Source: JAYWIG01 sp043789035
Lineage (GTDB): Bacteria > Pseudomonadota > Gammaproteobacteria > Burkholderiales > Burkholderiaceae_E
Assembly: GCA_043789035.1 (NCBI GenBank)
Contig: JAYWIG010000142.1
Span: 1 to 12,994, forward strand
Reading direction: 5' to 3'
Length of the DNA stretch: 12,994 nucleotides
Part shown: positions 1 to 7,294 of the stretch, piece by piece
How positions within the stretch are numbered: position 1 is the first letter of the stretch
Layout of the letters: every line of letters begins with the position of its first letter
The notes under the pieces: generated by a model
What the model was told of the DNA's origin: nothing
The model's input: the letters and a program-made list of their open reading frames with translations, nothing else
The model's database searches: none
Program-made: the position numbers and the translations under genes

Positions 1-335
1 TTAAGTAAAGCAGCTGCAGCCATGATCTGCCCACTTTGGCAATATCCGCACTGCGGTACGTCTAGTTCGGCCCATGCCTTCTGCACTGGGTGCGAACTAT
101 TGGCTGAAAGAGCTTCTATGGTGATAATTTTTGTCCCTGTAAGTGCAGAGGCAGGTACCGAGCATGAACGCACAGGGTTATTGTTGACGTACACGGTGCA
201 GGAACCACATTGGGCAATGCCGCAACCGAATTTCGTACCGGTTAAGCCAACTTCTTCCCGCAATACCCACAGTAGAGGCATTTCTGGTTCGACATCGAGC
301 TTCACTGCTTTGCCGTTGATATTGAGTTCAAACAT
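1..335 (-). CDS. (2Fe-2S)-binding small subunit of a molybdenum hydroxylase (IorA-like), partial at the 3' end
   Basis: The reading frame gives the first 111 residues and runs off the window edge. It has the two-domain layout of the xanthine oxidase family iron-sulfur subunit. A plant-ferredoxin-type 2Fe-2S site is visible as FGCGIAQCGSC with Cys38, Cys43 and Cys46, plus Cys58. The second cluster begins with PQCGYCQSGQ, Cys96 and Cys99; its last two cysteines must lie outside the window. By family knowledge (isoquinoline 1-oxidoreductase alpha, aldehyde oxidoreductase small subunits), it passes electrons from a molybdopterin subunit, usually encoded next. There is no signal peptide; in this family the large subunit often carries the Tat signal. 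The ATG is supported by AAGGAG (341-346), 5 bases upstream. The gene follows the amidohydrolase with only 20 bases between, so one transcript is likely. The substrate cannot be read from this subunit. Confidence 0.93.
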   Translation of the reverse strand, partial: MFELNINGKAVKLDVEPEMPLLWVLREEVGLTGTKFGCGIAQCGSCTVYVNNNPVRSCSVPASALTGTKIITIEALSANSSHPVQKAWAELDVPQCGYCQSGQIMAAAALL

Positions 336-355
336 AAAGTCTCCTTAAATTGCTG

Positions 356-1453
356 CTATTTATTTAATCTTGGGATCAGGCGCAAGGCATTGCCTCGCTC
401 AATTGCTCTTAAGTCTGAGGTGCTAAAGCCATATTCGCTCAAGCCTAGCACGTTGTCTGCGCCGGTTCTGTACGGATAGTCAGAGCCAAGCAATATTTGC
501 GAAACATCTACAAGTTTGGTGAGCGATGCTAGAGCACCTGGGTGTGCTGCCCAGGCGGTATCGTAGTAAAAGCGCTTTAGCTCATGCATGACGCCTTTGG
601 GCACACGCGGCGCAAGCTTGGGGTCAAGTACTGGCATCTTGAATAAGCGCTCAGTGAGGAACGGTAAGGTGCCACCGGCATGTGAAAAGATAAATTTCAA
701 ATCGGGGCAACGCGCTGCGGTTCCTGAGAAAACAATATCGGTAATGGTGCGAGTTGTATCGGTGCCAAATTCGATCACGGTTGGCGGTACATCGGTTAAG
801 ACATTGCGGCAACAATTGGCGGCAGTTGGATGGGTATAAAGAATGGCTTTACGACGATTCAGTTCGTCCATCACTGGTGCGAATGACGGATGGCCCAGCC
901 ACTTATCGTCATAGCTGGTGAGCAAACCAATGCCATCGGCTTTCAAAGTGTCCATCGAATACTCGATTTCGCGCAAAGCGCTGTCGGCATCTTGCATCGG
1001 GAGCATGGCGAATGAGCCAAATCTTCCATGGTAGTCGCTATTTAAACGCGCCGCCCACTCATTGCTTTCTCTCGCAATACGTCTTGCATTGGCTGCGTCT
1101 ACGAAACCGACTTGAGGCGTAGTGACAGACACAATCGAGGTGGCAACGCCAGCCTTGTCCATATCGTCCAAGGTTTTCGCGATAGACCAATTTCGAACTA
1201 TCGGCGGCGCTTGATTCGCTTTGGCAAGTTCTGCCACATAAGCTGGTGAAAATACATGGTGATGAGTATCAATTCGATCTCGTCTTGCGGCGGGGCCGCC
1301 TGCGCTTGGCGTTACGCAACCTGATATTGCAGTTGCTGCTCCAAGACCTGCGCCAAGCCCTAACAAGCCACTGAGAAAACCTCGGCGGGTAGGTTCGCAG
1401 GCGCAGCCGACTGCTCTGAAGCGTTGTCCGTCATTCAGATTAAAGTTCTCCAT
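356..1453 (-). CDS. Amidohydrolase family protein (Amidohydrolase_2, ACMSD/6-methylsalicylate-decarboxylase-like) with Tat lipoprotein signal
   Basis: This 365-residue protein belongs to the metal-dependent amidohydrolase_2 family, which includes ACMSD, gamma-resorcylate and 6-methylsalicylate decarboxylases. Visible metal-site residues are the HxH pair in DTHHHVF (His64, His66), His208 in YTHP, His258 in FSHAGG and Asp325 in LLGSDYP. The N-terminus reads TRRGFLSGLLGLGAG, with twin arginines at 23-24, and ends in the lipobox ISGC at Cys46. I infer folded export by Tat followed by lipid anchoring. A Cys-x-Cys pair (17, 19) sits just before the twin arginines. GGAGAG lies 8 bases before the ATG. 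It is the first gene of a probable operon with the 2Fe-2S subunit, suggesting breakdown of an aromatic or N-heterocyclic compound outside the cytoplasm. Decarboxylase versus hydrolase activity cannot be decided here. Confidence 0.9.
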   Translation of the reverse strand: MENFNLNDGQRFRAVGCACEPTRRGFLSGLLGLGAGLGAATAISGCVTPSAGGPAARRDRIDTHHHVFSPAYVAELAKANQAPPIVRNWSIAKTLDDMDKAGVATSIVSVTTPQVGFVDAANARRIARESNEWAARLNSDYHGRFGSFAMLPMQDADSALREIEYSMDTLKADGIGLLTSYDDKWLGHPSFAPVMDELNRRKAILYTHPTAANCCRNVLTDVPPTVIEFGTDTTRTITDIVFSGTAARCPDLKFIFSHAGGTLPFLTERLFKMPVLDPKLAPRVPKGVMHELKRFYYDTAWAAHPGALASLTKLVDVSQILLGSDYPYRTGADNVLGLSEYGFSTSDLRAIERGNALRLIPRLNK

Positions 1454-1555
1454 GGCGTAGGCTCTCCGGTGTAGTTTTTATGATGTGCTGAACTGTACTA
1501 CCGTTTCGCTGCGCACATTCCTTGAGGGTTATCGGTTTTCCCTAAATCTGGAAAT

Positions 1556-1579
1556 TAGTCTTTGTACCTAATCTTTGTA
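1556..1579. repeat. Short tandem near-duplication across the redoxin stop codon
   Basis: An 11-base unit, tagtctttgta (1556-1566), recurs as taatctttgta (1569-1579) with one difference and a 13-base period. The second copy encodes the C-terminal YKD and stop of the redoxin gene, so the first copy looks like a duplicated gene end. It may simply be replication slippage. Confidence 0.4.
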
Positions 1580-2185
1580 TTTAATCGAACAACCGTAGGG
1601 CAACGAAGTTGGCGTCGCAATTGATTTGCCACTTAAGACTTGATCCATTGCCACTTTGACGTAGTTGGTTGCTTTGGGGATATCGTTCGCGCTGGAAGAG
1701 CGGATGCTGTCAATTCCGCCCGCGTATACCAGCGTCCCTTTCGGGTCGATGATATACATATGAGGGGTGGTTTTAGCCCCGTAGCTCTTGCCAATTGCGC
1801 CAGATTCGTCCATCAAAACAGCCGTTGTTTTTGCTGATTTGGCCTTCATCCAAGCATCTAAAGCACTCGGTGTCATGTAGTCTTGATGAGTGGTTGTGGT
1901 CGAGTTAATCGCCAACCAAACAGTATCTTTTTTTGCCAATACTTCTTTCTGCGTTTCCTGCATATTTGCGCTGGCTTCGTAGTGCTTTTTCACGAATGGG
2001 CAATTTGGATTTACCCATTCAAGTACGATATGTTTGCCTTTAAAGTCGGTTAGCTTCACCGCCTTACCTGCCGTATCTTTGGCAATAAAGTCTGGCGCAT
2101 TTTGGCCAACCACGCCTACAGCCTGAATGCTCATATAGGTTAAAAGACCAAAAGTACCGATGATGCATTTTGATGGAAACCGCAT
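1568..2185 (-). CDS. Exported redoxin / thioredoxin-fold protein (AhpC/TSA-like)
   Basis: The 205-residue product has a hydrophobic N-terminal segment (about residues 7-22) fitting a signal peptide, then a thioredoxin fold. Visible landmarks are APDF near residue 30, the strand and active site HIVLEWVNPNCPFVKKHY with Cys62, a cis-proline motif TTPHMYIID (Pro141) and a C-terminal PYGCSIKY with Cys199. There is no CxxC: Cys62 is followed by PFV, the pattern of single-cysteine peroxiredoxin-like proteins annotated as redoxin or thioredoxin family. Cys199 could be a resolving cysteine; that is inference. Peroxide or thiol reduction in the periplasm is likely. The ATG is backed by AAGGAG 7 bases upstream. 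It is transcribed away from the DUF2239 gene and is followed after 114 bases by the amidohydrolase, with no obvious terminator between. Confidence 0.9.
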   Translation of the reverse strand: MRFPSKCIIGTFGLLTYMSIQAVGVVGQNAPDFIAKDTAGKAVKLTDFKGKHIVLEWVNPNCPFVKKHYEASANMQETQKEVLAKKDTVWLAINSTTTTHQDYMTPSALDAWMKAKSAKTTAVLMDESGAIGKSYGAKTTPHMYIIDPKGTLVYAGGIDSIRSSSANDIPKATNYVKVAMDQVLSGKSIATPTSLPYGCSIKYKD

Positions 2186-2233
2186 GAGTCAACTCCTTGA
2201 ATAGGTTGGCAAATAACTTTGAGTTCAAGTTTA

Positions 2234-2264
2234 CCGTTATTGCATTGCTGGTGAGCAATAACGG
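2234..2264. promoter_or_regulatory. Perfect 10-bp inverted repeat between divergent genes, candidate operator
   Basis: The left arm CCGTTATTGC (2234-2243) and right arm GCAATAACGG (2255-2264) are exactly complementary, with an 11-base spacer. It lies in the 120-base gap between the divergently read redoxin and DUF2239 genes, 41 bases before the DUF2239 ATG. No T-run follows directly on either side (the nearest starts about 10 bases after the right arm), so a bidirectional regulator site fits better than a terminator. I cannot place convincing -35/-10 boxes around it. Confidence 0.5.
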
Positions 2265-2305
2265 AGTGATCTAGTTTTTAATTTTATCCGGGTAGAATTG
2301 GCCAA

Positions 2306-2905
2306 ATGATCAACCAAAATGTCGAAAACCCCATGTTCGTTGCTTTTAGCGGTCCTAAGCGCATTTGCCGAGGCTCTCTCGAAGAGGTCAGGCAAGCCGT
2401 AAATCAGGCGATTGCCGATACTGCCAATGCAAAGCTTCCAACGCCGTGGATATTCAATGCAACAACCGGTGAGCTAATCGATATTGATCTTGAATTGCCG
2501 ATTAAAGATTCGGCAATTGAAGCTGCCCCGGCCGCCACAGGCCCCGGACGCCCGCGCTTAGGGGTTATTGCCCGTGAAGTGACTCTGTTGCCGCGCCATT
2601 GGGATTGGTTAAAAGCACAGCCGGGTGGTGCTTCAGTAGCACTTCGAAAACTCGTGGAAGTTGCGCGCAAGCAATCAAGTGCCGCCGATGATGCTCGAAT
2701 TTCTCAAACAGCGTTGTATAAGTTTATGTCGTCTATGGCGGGTAATTTAGCAAATTTTGAAGAAGCTTCTCGGGCACTTTTTGCGTTCGATAAAGTTAGG
2801 TTTTCCCAACTTATAGAAAAGTGGCCAACCGATGTGGTGGAACAACTAAATATGATGTCTGCCAATGCCTTTGTAACGGCTGAAAAGAAAATCAATAATG
2901 TTTAA
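2306..2905 (+). CDS. DUF2239 family protein
   Basis: This 199-residue cytoplasmic protein matches DUF2239 by its most conserved block, GRPRLGVIAREVTLLPRHW, followed by DWLKAQPGGASVALRKLV (roughly residues 80-120). The N-terminal part has the family pattern of a small beta domain (RGSLEEVRQAV, then PWIFNATTGELIDIDL). The C-terminal half is helical, with FMSSMAGN and FEEASRALFAFD. The molecular function of the family is not known to me. The basic GRP-containing central block could suggest nucleic-acid contact, but that is speculation. The start at 2306 has no good Shine-Dalgarno sequence; the in-frame ATG at codon 10 is no better. The 3' end overlaps the MFS gene by 8 bases, so the two are probably translated from one mRNA. 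Confidence 0.88.
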   Translation: MINQNVENPMFVAFSGPKRICRGSLEEVRQAVNQAIADTANAKLPTPWIFNATTGELIDIDLELPIKDSAIEAAPAATGPGRPRLGVIAREVTLLPRHWDWLKAQPGGASVALRKLVEVARKQSSAADDARISQTALYKFMSSMAGNLANFEEASRALFAFDKVRFSQLIEKWPTDVVEQLNMMSANAFVTAEKKINNV

Positions 2906-4130
2906 GCGCTTTCAGTCTCAAGAGGCTTCTATGCCTTTTATTCTCATCACCGTACTGATCGATATGATCGCCATCGGCCTGATGATTCCAGTGCTACCAG
3001 CATTGGTCGGTAGCTTTAGCACCTCTCAAACCGATCAAGCCTACTGGTACGGCGTCGTGGCATTTGCCTTCGGGTTTGCAAATTTTCTCACCTCGCCGAT
3101 GATTGGCGCTTTGTCTGATCAACACGGTAGGCGGCCTTTGCTGCTCATTGGTTTTCTCGGGTTAGCCATCAGCTTTTTTGGTACTGCTTTTTCCACCGCA
3201 ATGTGGGCATTGGTGGCAGTCCGAGTTGTGAGCGGAGGTATGCAAAGTAATGCGGCTGTCGCTAACGCTTACGTAGCAGATATTACACCTCCGAAAGATC
3301 GAGCCAAACGCTTTGGTTTGATTGGCGCAATGACGGGTTTAGGCTTTATCTTGGGGCCAGTGATGGGCGGCGTTCTTGGTGCCATCAATCTTCATTTACC
3401 GTTTTTTGTTGCTGGTGGTTTGGCTCTTCTTAACTTCTTGTACGGCTACTTTGTCTTGCCAGAATCACTCGCACCAGAGCAGCGTAAGAAGTTTTCTTGG
3501 GGCGCTGCGAATCCGATTAATTCGATTAAAGCAATGGCTCAATTAAAAGGTGTTGGCCCTTTGGTAGGCGTGGTTGCCTTTAGTGGTTTAGCGCAATTTA
3601 TTTTGTATACGAGTTGGGTTCTGTACACAACTTTTAAGTTCGGTTGGGGGCCCAGCGAAAATGGTTGGTCTTTAGCGGTGGTTGGTATTGTTGGTGTGCT
3701 TGTGCAAGGGGTGTTTTTAGGCAAGTTATTGAAAACATTTGGGCCACAAAAACTTGTCATGATTGGGCTTGTTTCTTCTGCGTTGGCCTATCTTTCTTGG
3801 GGCTTGGCAAGCCAGGGCTGGATGATGTTCGCCGTGATTGCGCTGAACGTTTTCGGCAACACTATTCAGGCTTCCGTTCAAAGCATGATTTCATCAGCGG
3901 CCGACGAAAAAACCCAAGGCCAAACTCTAGCGGCTGTTAGCTCATTGAGCAGTTTAACGGCGGTGATTGCGCCTATGCTTGCTGCACCGCTATTGGCGAT
4001 AGTGTCGCATTTGCCAAAAGGTGATTGGCGAATCGGTGCGCCGTTCTACTTTTGTGCGGCGCTTCAGGTAGCTTCGTTGATAATGGCGTCGCTGCATTTT
4101 CGTCGCCACCAAGCAAAAGTTCTGGCTTAA
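2898..4130 (+). CDS. MFS transporter, TetA/DHA1-like drug:proton antiporter
   Basis: The 410-residue protein is strongly hydrophobic, with about 12 membrane segments. TM1 contains LIDMIAIGLMIPVLP, the pattern of TetA-type exporters (acidic residue Asp22, then GLxxPVLP). MFS motif A is visible after TM2 as GALSDQHGRRP (residues 70-80), and the antiporter motif C in TM5 as GFILGPVMGG (149-158). Arg109 in TM4 (VRVVSGG) matches the conserved TM4 arginine. By family knowledge it exports small hydrophobic compounds in exchange for protons; tetracycline itself need not be the substrate. The ATG lies inside the end of the DUF2239 gene (overlap ATGTTTAA), suggesting coupled translation. The stop codon overlaps the convergent YHS gene by 4 bases, leaving no room for a terminator between. 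Confidence 0.92.
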   Translation: MFKRFQSQEASMPFILITVLIDMIAIGLMIPVLPALVGSFSTSQTDQAYWYGVVAFAFGFANFLTSPMIGALSDQHGRRPLLLIGFLGLAISFFGTAFSTAMWALVAVRVVSGGMQSNAAVANAYVADITPPKDRAKRFGLIGAMTGLGFILGPVMGGVLGAINLHLPFFVAGGLALLNFLYGYFVLPESLAPEQRKKFSWGAANPINSIKAMAQLKGVGPLVGVVAFSGLAQFILYTSWVLYTTFKFGWGPSENGWSLAVVGIVGVLVQGVFLGKLLKTFGPQKLVMIGLVSSALAYLSWGLASQGWMMFAVIALNVFGNTIQASVQSMISSAADEKTQGQTLAAVSSLSSLTAVIAPMLAAPLLAIVSHLPKGDWRIGAPFYFCAALQVASLIMASLHFRRHQAKVLA

Positions 4131-4732
4131 GACTTTCCGCCGCCCGACTTTTGCACTTCGTCAGCGAGTTGGGCTCCGGTTTTATAGTGCGGAACGCGGT
4201 TCAAGTAAGCGCGCATGATTCTTTGTTTATAGGCATTCGATCCATTAACTTCTTCTTTCCAGTACTTGTCGGCTAAGGCGCGATTGCGTGGAACGTCGAG
4301 GTAAAAAGCGTCTCTAGAGCCTTTGCCACCAAAAATGTAAAGCTTGCCGTCGATGATGCGCCATGAGTCAGCGTCACCGCCCCAGGGAATGCCATACACA
4401 ATGCCGTTGGCACAATAGCCGTTGTACTGAGGAATGTATTTCTTGGGTTCTTTATCGAATAGAGCCTTGTGTTCTGCGCTTGAAAAGCGGAACGTGACGC
4501 CATCAATAACGCTCTTAATCGCAGGGTCGCCTCTCTTATGCGTTGATTGTGTAAAGTAGGAAACAACGTCATGGCCAAATAGCATTAAGTGCTTGTCCTG
4601 GCCTTCGGAAACTGCGTTAACAGGGCGAATGGATTGCGTTCCTTCACTCGGGCTTTGGGTAATAAGTGGCGCGCAACCGCCTAAATATGCAAATGCAGCG
4701 ACAAAAACGGCAATTCCAGCTAGCTTACGCAT
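4127..4732 (-). CDS. YHS domain-containing lipoprotein
   Basis: The product has 201 residues from the ATG at 4732. It opens with a lipoprotein signal peptide ending in the lipobox LGGC (Cys20), followed by Ala-Pro, so an outer-membrane lipid anchor is expected. The YHS pattern occupies about residues 50-135: LFGHDVVSYFT, GDPAIKS, VTFRFSSAEHKALFDKEPKKY, then PQYNGYCANG and WRIIDGKLYIF. YHS domains are small, metal-linked modules; the single Cys in GYCANG is the natural candidate ligand here, by inference. A TTG codon directly precedes the ATG. I prefer the ATG because the GGGGG at 4740-4744 is then 7 bases away, rather than 4. It is convergent with the MFS gene (4-base overlap of stops) and divergent from ygiQ. 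Confidence 0.88.
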   Translation of the reverse strand: MRKLAGIAVFVAAFAYLGGCAPLITQSPSEGTQSIRPVNAVSEGQDKHLMLFGHDVVSYFTQSTHKRGDPAIKSVIDGVTFRFSSAEHKALFDKEPKKYIPQYNGYCANGIVYGIPWGGDADSWRIIDGKLYIFGGKGSRDAFYLDVPRNRALADKYWKEEVNGSNAYKQRIMRAYLNRVPHYKTGAQLADEVQKSGGGKS

Positions 4733-4739
4733 CAAATTT

Positions 4740-4744
4740 CCCCC
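4740..4744 (-). promoter_or_regulatory. Shine-Dalgarno-like purine run deciding the YHS gene start
   Basis: On the minus strand, GGGGG is followed by A-rich sequence. It sits 7 bases from the ATG at 4732 and only 4 from the alternative TTG at 4735, which favours the ATG. Confidence 0.5.
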
Positions 4745-4787
4745 ATCAGTGTTATAAAAGTGTATTTTCGATGAGTATTGTAGGGGT

Positions 4788-4818
4788 GTACAGGCTTTCC
4801 TTACCTTTGCCCCTGTAC
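4788..4818. promoter_or_regulatory. Weak inverted repeat upstream of ygiQ
   Basis: GTACAGG (4788-4794) and CCTGTAC (4812-4818) are complementary, with a 17-base spacer, in the 96-base divergent gap between the YHS gene and ygiQ. The right arm ends 10 bases before the ygiQ ATG. Seven-base arms this far apart can occur by chance. On the minus strand, TACAAT (4777-4782) could serve as a -10 box for the YHS gene, but no good -35 precedes it. Confidence 0.25.
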
Positions 4819-4828
4819 CATTTAGGGT

Positions 4829-7225
4829 ATGAATGCTCTCACTGATGTCTCTTTTTTTCCGCGCGACGCGAAACCCCTAGATAGTTATCGCAAATACTGG
4901 GCGCATCGCTTCGGTACTGCGAAGTTTTTACCTATGAGCAAAGCAGAAATGGACGCTCTGGGTTGGGATTCTTGCGACATCATTATCGTTACCGGCGACG
5001 CTTATGTTGACCACCCGAGTTTCGGTATGGCGGTGATTGGCCGCATGCTGGAAGTACAAGGTTTTCGAGTAGGCATTATTGCCCAGCCCGATTGGCAAAG
5101 TGCCGATCCGTTCAAGGTGTTGGGTAAGCCAAATCTGTTTTTCGGTGTTACTGCCGGCAACATGGATTCCATGATTAACCGTTACACGGCGGATCGAAAA
5201 ATTCGTAGCGACGATGCTTATACCCCAGGCGATATTGGCGGTAAGCGGCCTGATCGTGCTGCCATTGTGTATTCGCAGCGCTGCCGTGAAGCCTATAAAG
5301 ACGTACCGATTATTTTGGGCGGCATTGAAGGTTCGTTGCGCCGCATCGCTCATTATGATTATTGGCAAGACAAAGTTCGGCGGTCTGTGGTTGTCGATGC
5401 TAAATGCGATTTATTACTTTATGGCAATGCAGAGCGTGCGATTGTTGAAATCGCCCATCGATTAGCAGCGCGCGAGCCAGTCGAGAATATGACGGATATT
5501 CGCGGTACCGCGTTTCTTGTGCGCAAACCACCTGAAGACTTCCTCGAGATTGATTCGACTTCGCTCGATGATCTGGGTACAGTGCAGCCCCACATTAACC
5601 CGTATTTGATGATCACGGATCAAGCCCGAGAGAACGGTGCCGTCTGTGAAAAAGAAGAGGGCGCTAAAGTTGTTGCCAAAGATGCTGAAAAAAACGCTGC
5701 AAAAAACGCTAAGGATGTAAAGCCCCTGCAGTTCGTGCCAAACCCAGCTTTATATGGCAAAGGCAAAATCAAAACCGCACCGCGCGATAAATCAGTCATT
5801 CGCTTGCCGTCCTACGAGCAGGTAAAAAGCGACCCAGTTTTATATGCCCACGCCAATCGCGTGCTTCATCTAGAAACTAACCCTGGTAACGCTCGCGCCT
5901 TAGTGCAAGCACACGGTGAAGGCAACACGGCAAAAGATGTGTGGATTACAGCGCCTCCCATTCCATTGACGACGATGGAAATGGATATGGTGTTCGACTT
6001 GCCTTATGCTCGAAGCCCGCATCCCTCCTATGCTGATGAGAATGGTGGACATGATGGCGCAACGAAAATTCCCGCTTGGGAAATGATTCGTTTTAGCGTG
6101 AACATCATGCGCGGTTGTTTTGGCGGTTGCACGTTTTGCTCGATTACCGAACATGAAGGCCGCGTGATTCAAAGCCGTTCTGAAGGTTCTATACTTCGTG
6201 AGATTGAAGATATTCGCGAGAAGGTGCCTGCCTTTACTGGTGTGATTTCCGATCTTGGTGGCCCGACGGCAAACATGTATCGCATTGGTTGCAAAACGCC
6301 ACAGATTGAAGCCGCTTGCCGCAAGCCAAGCTGCGTTTACCCCGATGTTTGTCAGAACCTTAATACCGACCATAGCTCCCTCATTCAGCTTTACCGCAAA
6401 GCCCGTGAGCTAAAGGGCATTAAGAAAATTCTGATCAGTTCTGGTCTTCGTTATGACTTAGCAGTGAAGAGCCCTGACTACATTAAAGAGCTTGCGCAGC
6501 ACCACGTTGGGGGTTATCTAAAGATTGCGCCAGAACATACCGAGCAAGGCCCACTCGATAAGATGATGAAGCCAGGTATTGGTAGCTACGACAGATTCAA
6601 AACGCTATTCGATCGCTTCAGTAATCAAGCCGGTAAAAAGCAGTTTCTAATTCCTTACTTTATTGCAGCCCACCCCGGCACAAGCGATAAAGACATGATG
6701 AACTTAGCGATTTGGTTGAAAGAAAACGGCTTTAGAGCCGACCAGGTTCAAACTTTTTACCCAAGCCCAATGGCAACTGCCACAGCGATGTATCACAGCA
6801 GCAGAAACCCGTTGCGCAAAATTACGCGTGACAGTGAAAAGGTTGATATTGTTCGCGGTGATAGACGAAGACGCTTACACAAAGCATTTTTGCGTTATCA
6901 CGACCCGAACAATTGGCCCTTGCTGCGTGAAGCGTTGAAGGAAATGGGTAGAGCTGACTTAATCGGCAACGGTAAAAAGCATTTGATACCGATCTTCCAA
7001 CCGGTAACTGATGGGTCTTATGCCAGTGCTCGCCGCAAGAATTCGTCGATGGTTAAAACGTCGACCACTGCGGGTGCAAAGTCAGTGGCTTTGCGTACGG
7101 CCAAACCGGCAACGGTAGCTGGTAGCGGGGCTGGTGGCGGTAATAGGCCAAGAGTCACTGCACGAGTAAGGCCTGGGGCGATACTCACGCAGCATACGGG
7201 CTTGCCACCTAGGAAGCAGCGTTAA
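4829..7225 (+). CDS. ygiQ: YgiQ family radical SAM protein
   Basis: This 798-residue protein follows E. coli YgiQ closely from the N-terminus (FLPMSKAEMDALGWDSCDII, then VTGDAYVDHPSFGM). The radical SAM 4Fe-4S motif CxxxCxxC is GCFGGCTFC, with Cys430, Cys434 and Cys437, just before SITEHEGR. More cysteines follow in KTPQIEAACRKPSCVYPDVC, as in the family. The C-terminal domain (DUF3362 type) includes TFYPSPMATATAMYHSSRNP. The reaction and substrate of YgiQ are not established. It is longer than the roughly 740-residue E. coli protein because of a Lys/Ala/Glu-rich insert at about residues 274-299 and a basic, Gly/Ala-rich tail ending in ILTQHTGLPPRKQR. The start has no good Shine-Dalgarno sequence (only AGGG, very close), but N-terminal conservation supports it. 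It is monocistronic and closed by the terminator at 7256-7284. Confidence 0.95.
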   Translation: MNALTDVSFFPRDAKPLDSYRKYWAHRFGTAKFLPMSKAEMDALGWDSCDIIIVTGDAYVDHPSFGMAVIGRMLEVQGFRVGIIAQPDWQSADPFKVLGKPNLFFGVTAGNMDSMINRYTADRKIRSDDAYTPGDIGGKRPDRAAIVYSQRCREAYKDVPIILGGIEGSLRRIAHYDYWQDKVRRSVVVDAKCDLLLYGNAERAIVEIAHRLAAREPVENMTDIRGTAFLVRKPPEDFLEIDSTSLDDLGTVQPHINPYLMITDQARENGAVCEKEEGAKVVAKDAEKNAAKNAKDVKPLQFVPNPALYGKGKIKTAPRDKSVIRLPSYEQVKSDPVLYAHANRVLHLETNPGNARALVQAHGEGNTAKDVWITAPPIPLTTMEMDMVFDLPYARSPHPSYADENGGHDGATKIPAWEMIRFSVNIMRGCFGGCTFCSITEHEGRVIQSRSEGSILREIEDIREKVPAFTGVISDLGGPTANMYRIGCKTPQIEAACRKPSCVYPDVCQNLNTDHSSLIQLYRKARELKGIKKILISSGLRYDLAVKSPDYIKELAQHHVGGYLKIAPEHTEQGPLDKMMKPGIGSYDRFKTLFDRFSNQAGKKQFLIPYFIAAHPGTSDKDMMNLAIWLKENGFRADQVQTFYPSPMATATAMYHSSRNPLRKITRDSEKVDIVRGDRRRRLHKAFLRYHDPNNWPLLREALKEMGRADLIGNGKKHLIPIFQPVTDGSYASARRKNSSMVKTSTTAGAKSVALRTAKPATVAGSGAGGGNRPRVTARVRPGAILTQHTGLPPRKQR

Positions 7226-7255
7226 CCGAATGGGGGCGAGTGGGCGGGCGCACCT

Positions 7256-7284
7256 AAAGACTGCCGATCAAGATCAGTCTTTTT
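7256..7284 (+). terminator. Rho-independent terminator of ygiQ
   Basis: AAAGACTG (7256-7263) pairs perfectly with CAGTCTTT (7275-7282) across an 11-base loop that contains GATC twice, and five T residues (7280-7284) close the structure. It starts 31 bases after the ygiQ stop and lies before the convergent oxidoreductase stop. On the other strand only three Ts follow the stem, so it serves mainly ygiQ. Confidence 0.8.
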
Positions 7285-7294
7285 GAAAGGCTCA

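Noticed and set aside
22..348. 108-residue plus-strand frame
   Set aside because: It lies opposite the 2Fe-2S subunit, whose cluster motifs and ribosome-binding site are clear. The plus-strand translation shows no recognisable features.
5900..6373. Long antisense frame (157 residues) within ygiQ, with a similar one at 4928-5368
   Set aside because: Both mirror the codon bias of ygiQ. Neither has a ribosome-binding site or a family-like sequence.
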